In this document: in pieces, positions 41,060 to 49,240 of the stretch | Numbering within the stretch: position 1 is the stretch's first letter | Layout: the number at the start of each line of letters is the position of its first letter | Source of the DNA: an uncultured Gemmatimonadales bacterium | Lineage (GTDB): Bacteria > Gemmatimonadota > Gemmatimonadetes > Gemmatimonadales > GWC2-71-9 | Direction of reading: 5' to 3' | Assembly (NCBI GenBank): GCA_947259405.1 | Contig: CAMYLY010000001.1 | Coordinates: 62,001 to 126,000, forward strand | DNA length: 64,000 bases | Notes under the pieces: generated by a model | Database searches by the model: none | What the model was told of the DNA's origin: nothing | The model's input: only the letters and a program-made list of their open reading frames with translations | Made by a program: the position numbers and the translations under genes

Positions 41060-43774
41060 ATGTGTAAAGACGGCCAATCGAGACGCACCATCGGGTTCTG
41101 CATGAGCCTAGCCCTTTGTGTGCTGTTCCTCACTCCCCTGTCGTCGTTGGCCGCGCAGCAGGTGCGCGGTGCGGTGACCGTTACACCGACAGGTGCGAAT
41201 CCGCGTATCGGCCTAGGCTCGGGCGCGGCGTTTGCCATCGCCGCGCGGGCCAACTCCGGCGCGCCCAACGTTGACGGTAGAATCGATGAGGCCGTCTGGC
41301 AGCTCGCGACGCCCATTTCTGATTTCACCCAGCTCAATCCCGATGAGGGCGAACCGGCAAGCGAACCCACGGAGACGTGGATCCTCTTTACTGACGACGC
41401 CATCTTCGTCGGAGTACGCGCGCACGACAGCCAGGCATCGGAAATTAGGGGCCAGCTCACCCGTCGGGACCAAGAATCGCCGTCGGACTGGGTTGGTGTG
41501 GCGTTCGACTCCTACTTCGACCGCAGGACCGCGTTCTACTTCTCCGTCAATGCCGGCGGCGTGAAGCGCGACATCTACTTCTTCGACGACGGCAACGAAG
41601 ACGAATCGTGGAACGCGGTGTGGGACGTGGCCGTGACGCGGGACGACGAGGGATGGACGGCGGAGTTCCGGATTCCGTTCAGCCAATTGCGGTTCGAAAA
41701 GGGGCAGGACCGTTTTGGGTTCAACGTGTACCGACGCGTCAATCGGCTGAACGAGGAGCAGTTCTGGCGGGTCCCACCGAAGGACGAGAGCGGCTTCGTG
41801 TCGCGGTTCGGCGACCTCATCGGGTTGGATGGCATCGAGCCGCCGCGCCGCGCCGAGGTCATGCCGTACGTGTCCGCCACCGGTGATTTGTACAACGAGA
41901 ACCCTGACAACCCCTTCGAATCGGGCTTCGATCGCGTGGGCGCTGTTGGCGCCGATCTGAACCTCGGCCTGACGTCGAATATGACGCTCTCGGCAACGAT
42001 CAATCCCGACTTCGGGCAGGTTGAAGCAGACCCGGCGGTCCTCAACCTGTCCGCGTTCGAGACGTTCTTCCCGGAAAAACGCCCGTTCTTCCTCGAGGGT
42101 GTCGACATCTACCAGTTCGGGATTGGGCTCGGGGACGGGGACGGAAGCCAGGAAGCGCTCTTTTACACGCGCCGTATCGGGCGCTCGCCCCAGGGCCGCC
42201 CCAACCGACGTGGCGGATACGCTGACAGCCCCGATCAAACGACGATTCTCGGTTCGGCGAAGCTTTCCGGGAAGACGGCATCAGGGTGGACCATGGGCGC
42301 GCTTGCGTCCGTCACCGCCGAAGAGACGTCCGCCGTCATTGACTCGAGTGGACAACTCTTTTCCGATGTCGTGGAACCACGAACCGGATACTTCGTCGGC
42401 ACGGTCGCCCGAGACTTCCGGGAAGGCCAGACCAAGATCAGCTTGTTCGGGACCGCGATGGACCGTGCGCTGCCCAGCAATCTCAACTGGCTGCGCGATC
42501 GCGCCGTTACCGGTGGATTGAGTTGGACGCACCGGTTTGCCAACCAAGGGTACTCGTTGAGCGGCTGGGTGAGCGGGAGCAAAGTGTACGGTTCCCAAGA
42601 GGCCATCGATATCACCCAGCGTTCATCGGCGCGGTACTACCAGCGGCCCGACGCTGACCACCTGGATTACGATCCCACACGCACGTCACTGTCGGGCTTC
42701 GCAGGACAGGCAAGCATCGGGAAGATCTCGGGCAACTGGCGGTTCTCGACCGGCCTCGATACGCGCTCCCCGGGGTACGAAGTGAATGACATGGGCTTCC
42801 AGCGTGACGCCGACCGCACCATCTCGTGGATCTGGCTCAATCGTCGCTGGTTGGAACCGGGCAAAGTGTTCCGGCAGTTCAATGTCAATTTGAACGCGTG
42901 GCGCGCGTGGAGCTACGGCAACGAGCACCTCTCCACCGGCGGAAACGTGAACGCGGGTTGGATGTTCTCGAACTACTGGCGCGGCAACGTCGGCATCGGC
43001 CGGGAACTCGAATCGCTCGCGCCGGATGCGCTCCGTGGCGGACCAGCATTCATCCGCCCGGGTGGTACCAACATCTGGGGCGGGATGGGCACCGACGGAC
43101 GAAAGACGTTCCGGTTTGGCCTGCACGGCTTCTACGGACGTCAGGACCAAGGGGGTGGATGGGCCTTCAACATCGGGCCGAACGTCTCGTTCCGACCCGC
43201 CACCAACCTCGACTTCATGGTGGCCCCGTCGATCTTCCGTCAGAACGACGGTTGGCAGTACTACACGTTCTCGAACGCGCTCGGCGAAGATCACTACGTG
43301 TTCGGCGAGCTCAAGCAGACGGTCGTGAGCACGACGTTCCGGGCCAACATGACCTTCACGCCCAACATGTCGTTGCAGATCTACGCGCAGCCGTTCGTGG
43401 CGGTCGGTGACTATACACGGTTCAAGGAAGTGTCCGACCCGCGCGGTCCGACGCTTTCCGATCGGTTCGACGTGTTCACGAGCGGCCAAATGGTCGACCT
43501 AGGGGACGGGGCTTTAGCGGTGGATCTCAACGAGGACGGCACGCACGACATCGGGCTGGGAACACCGGACTTCACGTCGGTGTCATTCCGATCCAATGTC
43601 GTGTTGCGGTGGGAGTACATGCTCGGGTCGACGCTGTTCCTGGTGTGGCAGCACAACCGGGCCGACTCGAACGACAGCCCGAACTTCAATCTCACCTCGA
43701 ACTGGGGCGACATCTTCACAGCCCCCGCCCGGAACACGTTCGTGGTGAAGGTGAACTACTGGCTATCGATGTGA
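41060..43774 (+). CDS. DUF5916 outer-membrane protein with CBM9-like N-terminal domain
   Basis: A 904-residue exported protein. A signal peptide (FCMSLALCVLFLTPLSSLAAQ) precedes a carbohydrate-binding family 9-like domain (NVDGRIDEAVWQLATPISDF through WTAEFRIPFSQLRF). The long beta-strand region then has the DUF5916 hallmark INPDFGQVEADPAVLNLSAF followed by ETFFPEKRPFFLEG. It ends in a barrel-like aromatic C-terminus (VKVNYWLSM). Such proteins are frequent in Gemmatimonadota and Bacteroidota, sometimes near peptidase or glycan genes; their substrate is unknown. ATG 41060 is chosen over a TTG at 41021. Confidence 0.88.
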   Translation: MCKDGQSRRTIGFCMSLALCVLFLTPLSSLAAQQVRGAVTVTPTGANPRIGLGSGAAFAIAARANSGAPNVDGRIDEAVWQLATPISDFTQLNPDEGEPASEPTETWILFTDDAIFVGVRAHDSQASEIRGQLTRRDQESPSDWVGVAFDSYFDRRTAFYFSVNAGGVKRDIYFFDDGNEDESWNAVWDVAVTRDDEGWTAEFRIPFSQLRFEKGQDRFGFNVYRRVNRLNEEQFWRVPPKDESGFVSRFGDLIGLDGIEPPRRAEVMPYVSATGDLYNENPDNPFESGFDRVGAVGADLNLGLTSNMTLSATINPDFGQVEADPAVLNLSAFETFFPEKRPFFLEGVDIYQFGIGLGDGDGSQEALFYTRRIGRSPQGRPNRRGGYADSPDQTTILGSAKLSGKTASGWTMGALASVTAEETSAVIDSSGQLFSDVVEPRTGYFVGTVARDFREGQTKISLFGTAMDRALPSNLNWLRDRAVTGGLSWTHRFANQGYSLSGWVSGSKVYGSQEAIDITQRSSARYYQRPDADHLDYDPTRTSLSGFAGQASIGKISGNWRFSTGLDTRSPGYEVNDMGFQRDADRTISWIWLNRRWLEPGKVFRQFNVNLNAWRAWSYGNEHLSTGGNVNAGWMFSNYWRGNVGIGRELESLAPDALRGGPAFIRPGGTNIWGGMGTDGRKTFRFGLHGFYGRQDQGGGWAFNIGPNVSFRPATNLDFMVAPSIFRQNDGWQYYTFSNALGEDHYVFGELKQTVVSTTFRANMTFTPNMSLQIYAQPFVAVGDYTRFKEVSDPRGPTLSDRFDVFTSGQMVDLGDGALAVDLNEDGTHDIGLGTPDFTSVSFRSNVVLRWEYMLGSTLFLVWQHNRADSNDSPNFNLTSNWGDIFTAPARNTFVVKVNYWLSM

Positions 43775-43777
43775 AGA

Positions 43778-43844
43778 GTGAGCAGTGAGTGGTACGGAGT
43801 GCGCGGTTCTACCCCCCGCTCACGACTTGCCGCTCACTGCTCAC
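43778..43844. terminator. Hairpin built from GTGAGCA units between convergent genes
   Basis: GTGAGCAGTGAG (43778-43789) and its exact complement (43833-43844) form a 12-bp stem. Further GTGAG units flank both arms. The right arm lies inside the 3' end of hemH, whose last residues (VSSERQVVSGG) are read from the repeat. There is no T-run. Confidence 0.55.
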
Positions 43845-44813
43845 CGTTAACACCAAATCCGCAACCAACTCAACCATCTCCGGTGCATCGTTCGGCATTG
43901 CCGTGCGCCGGATCGACACGCCTAGCTCCTTGGCCATCTCCACCGCGTCGATGTCCAGGTCATAGCGCACCTCGAGGTGATCGACCAGGAAGCCAATCGG
44001 CGCAACGACAAAGGCGCGTGCGCCTCGATCGATCCACTGGCCGACGACGTCGAAGAGCGACGGTCCCAGCCACGGTTGGCCGCCCCCGCCCGCACTCTGA
44101 AACGCGATGCTCCAACGCTCGAGCTCCAGACGCTCCGCCAAGGCGTTCGCCGTGGCCGAAAACTGCTCCGGAAAGGGATCATTCCACGAGAGAATGCGCG
44201 CAGGCAGGCTGTGGTTGGTGAAGATGACAACCGGATCGTCGTCCTCCGCCTCGATCGCCTCGGCGACCAACCGTTCCCACAGGACCAGAAAGAGTGGATG
44301 CTGATGCCAGTCGCCCGGATGGGTCCACGCGACGGAATCGCCCACTAACGCCGCGTCGACCTGCTTGTAGTAGCTGTCACTCGTGAGCCGCGATCGAAAC
44401 GGTGCAAGCGCCACGGCGATTCCCGAGGTGACTCCCGACTCCACTGTTGCTTTGACCGCGTCTTCAATGAACGGTGGGGAATGTTTCATTGCCACGCGCA
44501 CGCTGTACGGCTCGCCCGGCTTGCTGAGCCGCTGTTGAACGGCCCGCGCGAGCCGCCCAGTGACGCCGTACAACGGGGATTCCCCGATTCTCTCGTACCG
44601 CGCCTTGAGGTCGGCAACCTGTTCATCGGAGGCGGCCGCACCACGGTAATACGCAAGAATGTGATCGAGATACGCGCGGACACCCTCCTCGTTGTGCGTC
44701 GGGGCACTCCCATACGCCATGAGCAGGACGGCCGTCTGGTGTGAGCGTGCCTGCGATGCCTTTGGTGCCGCGCGCTTCGCGACCGCTCTCTTCGTTCGCT
44801 TCTTGGTTCCCAT
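43809..44813 (-). CDS. hemH: Ferrochelatase (protoheme or coproheme type)
   Basis: A 334-residue enzyme inserting Fe2+ into a porphyrin at the end of heme synthesis. Motifs: LLMAYGSAPTHNEEGVRAYL at the start, AMKHSPPFIEDAV, the metal-binding histidine in IFTNHSLP, and the glutamate in APIGFLVDHLEVRYDLD. A Lys/Arg/Ala-rich extension of ~25 residues precedes the domain. Whether the substrate is protoporphyrin or coproporphyrin cannot be read from this window. It starts 5 bases after the VOC gene, in an EamA-VOC-hemH operon. Its C-terminus comes from a repeat. Confidence 0.93.
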   Translation of the reverse strand: MGTKKRTKRAVAKRAAPKASQARSHQTAVLLMAYGSAPTHNEEGVRAYLDHILAYYRGAAASDEQVADLKARYERIGESPLYGVTGRLARAVQQRLSKPGEPYSVRVAMKHSPPFIEDAVKATVESGVTSGIAVALAPFRSRLTSDSYYKQVDAALVGDSVAWTHPGDWHQHPLFLVLWERLVAEAIEAEDDDPVVIFTNHSLPARILSWNDPFPEQFSATANALAERLELERWSIAFQSAGGGGQPWLGPSLFDVVGQWIDRGARAFVVAPIGFLVDHLEVRYDLDIDAVEMAKELGVSIRRTAMPNDAPEMVELVADLVLTVSSERQVVSGG

Positions 44814-44818
44814 GAGTC

Positions 44819-45208
44819 TCAGTTGTCCTCCTGCATCTCGGCAAACCCTACAACCGTCTCACAGGGTGCGCGAACGAAGATCTCGCGCGCACCATAGAAG
44901 GTCGTACGCTCTCCGATCACGACCTCGGCGGTTGCCAGTTGCTGCAACAGTTCCTCGAAGCCCGTCATGCGGACGTAGAGTGCGGTGGTCGAGCGCAGTG
45001 GTCGCTGCACGACTTCGGGGACGTCTGCCATCGCGCTCGCATACGACTGGGACATTACCATCGCACCGTCCTTCTGCAGCATCACGAAACCGAGTTTGTC
45101 GTCATGGGGCACTTCACCGATGTTCGCAAATCCTAGGTCGGTCCAAAACGGGATGCATGGCTCGATCTCGTCGACGAAGATGATCGGCGTGAGGGCCTCA
45201 AATTCCAT
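44819..45208 (-). CDS. VOC-superfamily (glyoxalase/bleomycin-resistance-like) protein
   Basis: A 129-residue protein with the two beta-alpha-beta-beta-beta units of the vicinal oxygen chelate fold: LTPIIFVDEIEPCIPFWTDL and FVMLQKDGAMVMSQS, then ALYVRMTGFEELLQQL and GAREIFVRAPCETVVGFAEM. Metal ligands cannot be assigned with certainty. The activity may be lyase, dioxygenase or binding. ATG 45208 gives the normal domain length; a start at 45289 would add a hydrophobic leader. It is close to hemH (5 bases). Confidence 0.82.
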   Translation of the reverse strand: MEFEALTPIIFVDEIEPCIPFWTDLGFANIGEVPHDDKLGFVMLQKDGAMVMSQSYASAMADVPEVVQRPLRSTTALYVRMTGFEELLQQLATAEVVIGERTTFYGAREIFVRAPCETVVGFAEMQEDN

Positions 45209-45285
45209 AGCAGGAGCCTTGGGGCGATCGATGGTGAAGGCTACACTGAGCCCTATCGCGGTCAAGAGTGGTACCGTCGTCGCAT

Positions 45286-46206
45286 TCATGAGGCGCTCAC
45301 TTGGTCCGCCGTGAGTGGTTCGGTAGTGCTAGCGGGTCGGCGGCTCCCACCCATACCCATATAGATCCCGGCGAGGGCAACTGTCACACCAACATACTCG
45401 ACGAGTCGCGTTGCGCGTCCGAAGAACAGGATATCCCAGACGAACGCGAGGGTCGGTTGGAGCAGCAGCAATAAGCCTGCCCGGGAAGTCTCCACGTGGG
45501 AGATCGCACCCGAGATGAGCAGCCAGCCCACCACCTGGGGAAAGACACCCATTCCAACCAACGCAAGCACCGTTTTCGTATTGGGCATGCCGAATGACTC
45601 GCCCTCCACGATGCCGGAAAGCCCCAGGACCACGGCAGCGACCATCGTGAACAGGGCCACGGTGGCAGCTGGCGTCTCGCCACTGAATTGGACGCGCGTG
45701 CGCCGCAGAACGATGAGATACGCCGCGTAGGAAACGGCTGTCAGCAACCCGAACACGATCCCGAGCCGGTAATTCGTATCGGCAAGCCGCTCTTCGAACC
45801 CAAAGATCAGAAACAAGCCCGTGACAGACAACGGAATTGCAGCAAGCAGCCTGGGCCGTATTTGTTCGCCCAGAAACAGGACACCAAATCCGGCGAAGAA
45901 AAACACCTGGAAATTGCCCAGAATCGTCGCCATGCCGGGCCCGACATACTGGATCGACCGATGCCACAAGGCGAGGTCGAGAGCAAGCAACGCCCCAGTT
46001 ACTCCTCCGGCAATGAGGTGGCGCCGAGCGGGGAGCGTCCGCGTTCCCTGTGCCCACGCGACGAACACCAATACGGCACCGCCAATGCTCATCCGGTAGA
46101 ATGCCGAGATCGTGGGACCGACGTCCGCCAAGACGACAAACACTGGCGAGAAGCTGATCGTGATCCCGCCAAGGGCGAGACGGAGCGTGGCCTTGCCGGA
46201 TACCAT
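45286..46206 (-). CDS. EamA-family (DMT superfamily) transporter
   Basis: A 306-residue inner-membrane protein with ten hydrophobic helices in two EamA halves. The first half has VFVVLADVGPTISAFYRMSI and ATILGNFQVFFFAGFGVLFL. The second has GWLLISGAISHVETSRAG and LLLLLQPTLAFVWDILFF. RhaT/EamA exporters move metabolites or amino acids; the substrate is unknown. It is the first gene of the unit with VOC and hemH, though 77 bases separate it from the VOC start chosen. Confidence 0.9.
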   Translation of the reverse strand: MVSGKATLRLALGGITISFSPVFVVLADVGPTISAFYRMSIGGAVLVFVAWAQGTRTLPARRHLIAGGVTGALLALDLALWHRSIQYVGPGMATILGNFQVFFFAGFGVLFLGEQIRPRLLAAIPLSVTGLFLIFGFEERLADTNYRLGIVFGLLTAVSYAAYLIVLRRTRVQFSGETPAATVALFTMVAAVVLGLSGIVEGESFGMPNTKTVLALVGMGVFPQVVGWLLISGAISHVETSRAGLLLLLQPTLAFVWDILFFGRATRLVEYVGVTVALAGIYMGMGGSRRPASTTEPLTADQVSAS

Positions 46207-46328
46207 GGGCGCCGGAAAATAGACGCAAACGCGTCACGGTCCACCGGCGAATCCTCAGTTACCTTTCTAGCGGCGCATGCCTCCCCTCGATGGATGCGCG
46301 ACGCGAACCACAACCAGAGGACCGAACG

Positions 46329-47945
46329 ATGTCCCGCCGTCTCACGATACTTCCGACCCTGACACTCGTACTCCTTGGCGCCGCTTGCGAGCCGGCCACA
46401 CCAGATCCCTACCAGGAGCTGCTGTCCAAGTACGTCACCGTCCCGCTCACGACGGAGATGGACGCGCTCACGGAAAACGAACGGCAGATGCTACCCCTGC
46501 TGATCGAGGCGGCGCAGTACATGGACGACCTATTCTGGAATCAAGCGTACGGTGATCGGGATTCGCTGCTACAGAGCGTCCCGGACCCGGCGGCGGCTCG
46601 GTTCATCGAGATCAACTACGGACCCTGGGACCGCCTCGACGGCAACGCGCCCTTCCTGGACGGCGTAGGGCCCAAGCCGTCGGGCGCGAATCTCTACCCT
46701 GCCGACGTGTCGAAGGACGAGCTGGCGGAGTCGCTCACGGGTCAATACTCGGTCGTACGGCGCAATCCCGGCGGTGACCTGGTCGCCATTCCATATCACG
46801 AGATCTACGCCGATCACCTTGCGCGAGTCTCGTCCAAACTCCTCGAGGCCGCCGATCTCGCCGAGGATCCGGGCCTGAGACGCTATCTCACGATGCGGGC
46901 GGAGGCCCTAATCACCGACGACTTCCGGCCCAGCGACATGGCGTGGATGGACATGAAAACCAACCGCCTCGAGATCGTGATCGGCCCCATCGAGAACTAC
47001 GAAGACCAGCTCATGGCTCGGAAGACCGCGTACGAGGGTGTGGTGCTCGTCAAGGACATGGCGTGGAGTGATCGGCTCTCGCGGTTCGCGGCCTTCCTCC
47101 CCGAACTCCAGCGTGGGCTTCCGGTGCCCGAGCGCTACAAACGTGAAATGCCCGGTACCAACGCTGACTTGAACGCGTACGACGCCGTCTACTACGCGGG
47201 CGACGGCAACGCCGGCTCGAAGTCGATCGCGATCAATCTGCCGAACGACGAGGTCGTGCAGCTCGAGAAGGGCGCGCGACGGCTGCAACTGAAGAACGTG
47301 ATGCGTGCCAAGTTCGATCAGATCCTCATGCCCATCGTGAACGTGCTGATCGCCGAAGACCAACGCGAGTACGTGACCTTCGACGCCTTCTTCGAGAACA
47401 CTATGTTCCACGAAGTGGCACACGGACTCGGCATTAAGAACACCGTGAGCGGTCGCGGTACCGTTCGTGAGGCGCTGCAGGAGCACTCCACGGCGATTGA
47501 AGAGGGGAAAGCCGACATTCTGGGCCTCTATATGGTGACCGCGCTCCGCGAGCAGGGGCATCTCACCGAGGGCAGGCTCGAGGACAACTACGTCACCTTC
47601 ATGGCAAGCATCTTCCGGTCGGTTCGCTTCGGCGCCACGAGCGCGCACGGCCGCGCCAACATGGTTCGATTCAACTTCTTCAGGGAACAGGGTGCGTTCA
47701 CTCGTGACGATGCCACCGGCACATACCGCGTCGACTTCGACAGGTTGGCCGATGCGGCCGCAGCATTGTCGGAGTTGTTGCTGACCCTGCAAGGCGACGG
47801 CGACTACGACGGGGTGGATGCGCTCGTCCGCTCGAGTGGCGTGGTGTCACCTTCCCTGCAGGCCGACCTAGACCGACTCGAAGAGTTGAGCATTCCGGTG
47901 GACGTGGTGTTTGAGCAGGGAATGGAGGTGCTGGAGAGGGGATAG
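46329..47945 (+). CDS. Lipoprotein metallopeptidase of the M49 (dipeptidyl-peptidase III-like) type
   Basis: A 538-residue lipoprotein (lipobox LVLLGAAC). The zinc motif is HEVAH at 361-365, followed by EEGKAD at 391-396. M49 enzymes usually have HELLGH and EEC/SRAE; a five-residue HExxH form is known in the bacterial DPP III of Caldithrix. The flanking FHEVAHGLGIKN and IEEGKADILGLYMV fit bacterial M49-like proteins. It would release dipeptides in the periplasm. ATG 46329 has a weak AGAGGACCGA leader. The last codons (ERG-stop) are part of a repeat hairpin. Confidence 0.83.
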   Translation: MSRRLTILPTLTLVLLGAACEPATPDPYQELLSKYVTVPLTTEMDALTENERQMLPLLIEAAQYMDDLFWNQAYGDRDSLLQSVPDPAAARFIEINYGPWDRLDGNAPFLDGVGPKPSGANLYPADVSKDELAESLTGQYSVVRRNPGGDLVAIPYHEIYADHLARVSSKLLEAADLAEDPGLRRYLTMRAEALITDDFRPSDMAWMDMKTNRLEIVIGPIENYEDQLMARKTAYEGVVLVKDMAWSDRLSRFAAFLPELQRGLPVPERYKREMPGTNADLNAYDAVYYAGDGNAGSKSIAINLPNDEVVQLEKGARRLQLKNVMRAKFDQILMPIVNVLIAEDQREYVTFDAFFENTMFHEVAHGLGIKNTVSGRGTVREALQEHSTAIEEGKADILGLYMVTALREQGHLTEGRLEDNYVTFMASIFRSVRFGATSAHGRANMVRFNFFREQGAFTRDDATGTYRVDFDRLADAAAALSELLLTLQGDGDYDGVDALVRSSGVVSPSLQADLDRLEELSIPVDVVFEQGMEVLERG

Positions 47946-48040
47946 AGGGTGTCTTGTTGCGCCTGAAAAGCCGAAAGAAAAGGGACTGAGGGAATCTGTC
48001 CCCTCAGTCCCTTCTATCCCCTCTATCCCTTCTATCCCCC
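47938..48040. repeat. Nested hairpin of 9-bp units after the M49 gene
   Basis: The inner stem AGGGACTGAGGG (47981-47992) pairs exactly with 48001-48012 around an 8-base loop. The outer arm GGGGATAGAGGG (47938-47949), which contains the M49 stop codon, pairs with the CCCTCTATCCC unit at 48019-48029. The right side continues as 9-bp units (ATCCCCTCT, ATCCCTTCT). It may terminate the M49 gene and the convergent lipoprotein gene. Confidence 0.65.
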
Positions 48041-48415
48041 CGCTCCCACCTTTCGCCCTGTCGCCTCACCTCCCTGATCGCCGACGGACCATGTAGCCGT
48101 GAGCGTTCCGTCTTCGGCGATGGTCATCACCACCACGAGATCCTCGCCGTCGGCATCCGCATTGATGGTCACCGTCCTGTCCACGACCAGCACCGATAGG
48201 ATAGGCATCGGCGGCTGGCCCCAGTCCGGGGTTACGATGCCGCGATACTCGCCGTCGGGACCACGCTCGACCGTCATGGAGCCCGTGACCGGCTGCCCTT
48301 CAATTTCCGCTTCAAAGAGATAGGTGCCAACGGCATCATACGGTGCCGGTGGCTCCGGCGCGCCGGTACAGGCTGCGATCCCGACCGCCGTGCTCAACAG
48401 TATTAGCTGACGCAT
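48032..48415 (-). CDS. Small lipoprotein, beta-rich
   Basis: A 127-residue protein with signal and lipobox MRQLILLSTAVGIAAC. The mature part is beta-strand rich (YLFEAEIEGQPVTGSMTVERG, TVTINADADG, GTLTATWSVGD), lipocalin-like in length and spacing. The family is not recognised. ATG 48415 follows AGGAGGGAATTG, and its first bases overlap the stop of the upstream gene (TGATG), so the two are translationally coupled. Confidence 0.72.
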   Translation of the reverse strand: MRQLILLSTAVGIAACTGAPEPPAPYDAVGTYLFEAEIEGQPVTGSMTVERGPDGEYRGIVTPDWGQPPMPILSVLVVDRTVTINADADGEDLVVVMTIAEDGTLTATWSVGDQGGEATGRKVGAGG

Positions 48416-49080
48416 CAATTCCCTCCTGTGCTCGTTCGGACCTCAACCTTCGCTCGTTGAACCTCGATCTTGGCGTTTTCGATCTCGATCTCCGCCTCGC
48501 GGAGCGCCTCACGAATATCGTGTCCCAGCTGATCGCGCAGCCGACCGAGATTCTCGCGAATGTCCGCCGAGCAGGCGGTTTCGAAGCCGGCCCGACTCGT
48601 GTTGCATGGGACGTCAGACGGATCGAGGAAGAGCGTCGCGGTAAGATCAGCATCCGGGAAGCTGACGCTCCCAAAGCTCATGAGGCCATCGGCGTCATCG
48701 ATGCACTCGAGGGCGTGCTTGAACCCAAACGGCCCCGAATGGTCGAACGCATCCGGATCTAGCTGGAACGAGCATGTGGCCAGCTCGCCCACCCCGCGGT
48801 CACCCACCTCGATCACGAGATCGACACCGTCCACGGCGCCAGGCTCCTGCCGCTGCACCACCACCGTGCGCAACATACCCACCCTGTCGCCGTCCACGTA
48901 CGCGGGCACGAAGTTGAGATTCATGGTGACAGGATCAGGGCTGTGTTCCAGGGCGTCGACCCAGTTCTCGATTTGGGCCTTGAGCTGTGTGGCGCTCCGG
49001 CCAGCCCAGATGGCGCTCAGCCCCACAACCACAACCAGCGGGGCGCCGAGCGCGACCAAAAGTCTGCGAGTACCTGACAT
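48415..49080 (-). CDS. Membrane-anchored exported protein with C-terminal coiled coil
   Basis: A 221-residue protein. One N-terminal hydrophobic segment (LLVALGAPLVVVVGLSAIWAG) anchors or exports it. The body is beta-rich with four cysteines (ATCSFQLDP, ALECIDDADG, DVPCNTS, ETACSADI), which could form disulfides outside the cytoplasm. The last ~50 residues (LGRLRDQLGHDIREALREAE through VQRAKVEV) are a charged coiled coil. I do not recognise the family. ATG 49080 follows GAGGGACTCACC. It is the first gene of a pair with the small lipoprotein and diverges from the hisC-like gene. Confidence 0.7.
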   Translation of the reverse strand: MSGTRRLLVALGAPLVVVVGLSAIWAGRSATQLKAQIENWVDALEHSPDPVTMNLNFVPAYVDGDRVGMLRTVVVQRQEPGAVDGVDLVIEVGDRGVGELATCSFQLDPDAFDHSGPFGFKHALECIDDADGLMSFGSVSFPDADLTATLFLDPSDVPCNTSRAGFETACSADIRENLGRLRDQLGHDIREALREAEIEIENAKIEVQRAKVEVRTSTGGN

Positions 49081-49240
49081 GGTGAGTCCCTCGAGTATAT
49101 GCAGTGCTATCGGGCAGTACGTCCGGTGCCCACAGGGGGTTTCAGGACGGGGCCAGGGTGAGAACGACCGGGCACGCCTGCCCTGGCCCAACACGCTGCG
49201 GCGGCACATTTTATGTGGATCCCCATATGGAGGACCCCTC

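Noticed and set aside
47911-48096. ORF with a similar VPSIPS repeat
   Set aside because: It is produced by the 9-bp array and overlaps the M49 gene end and a lipoprotein gene.
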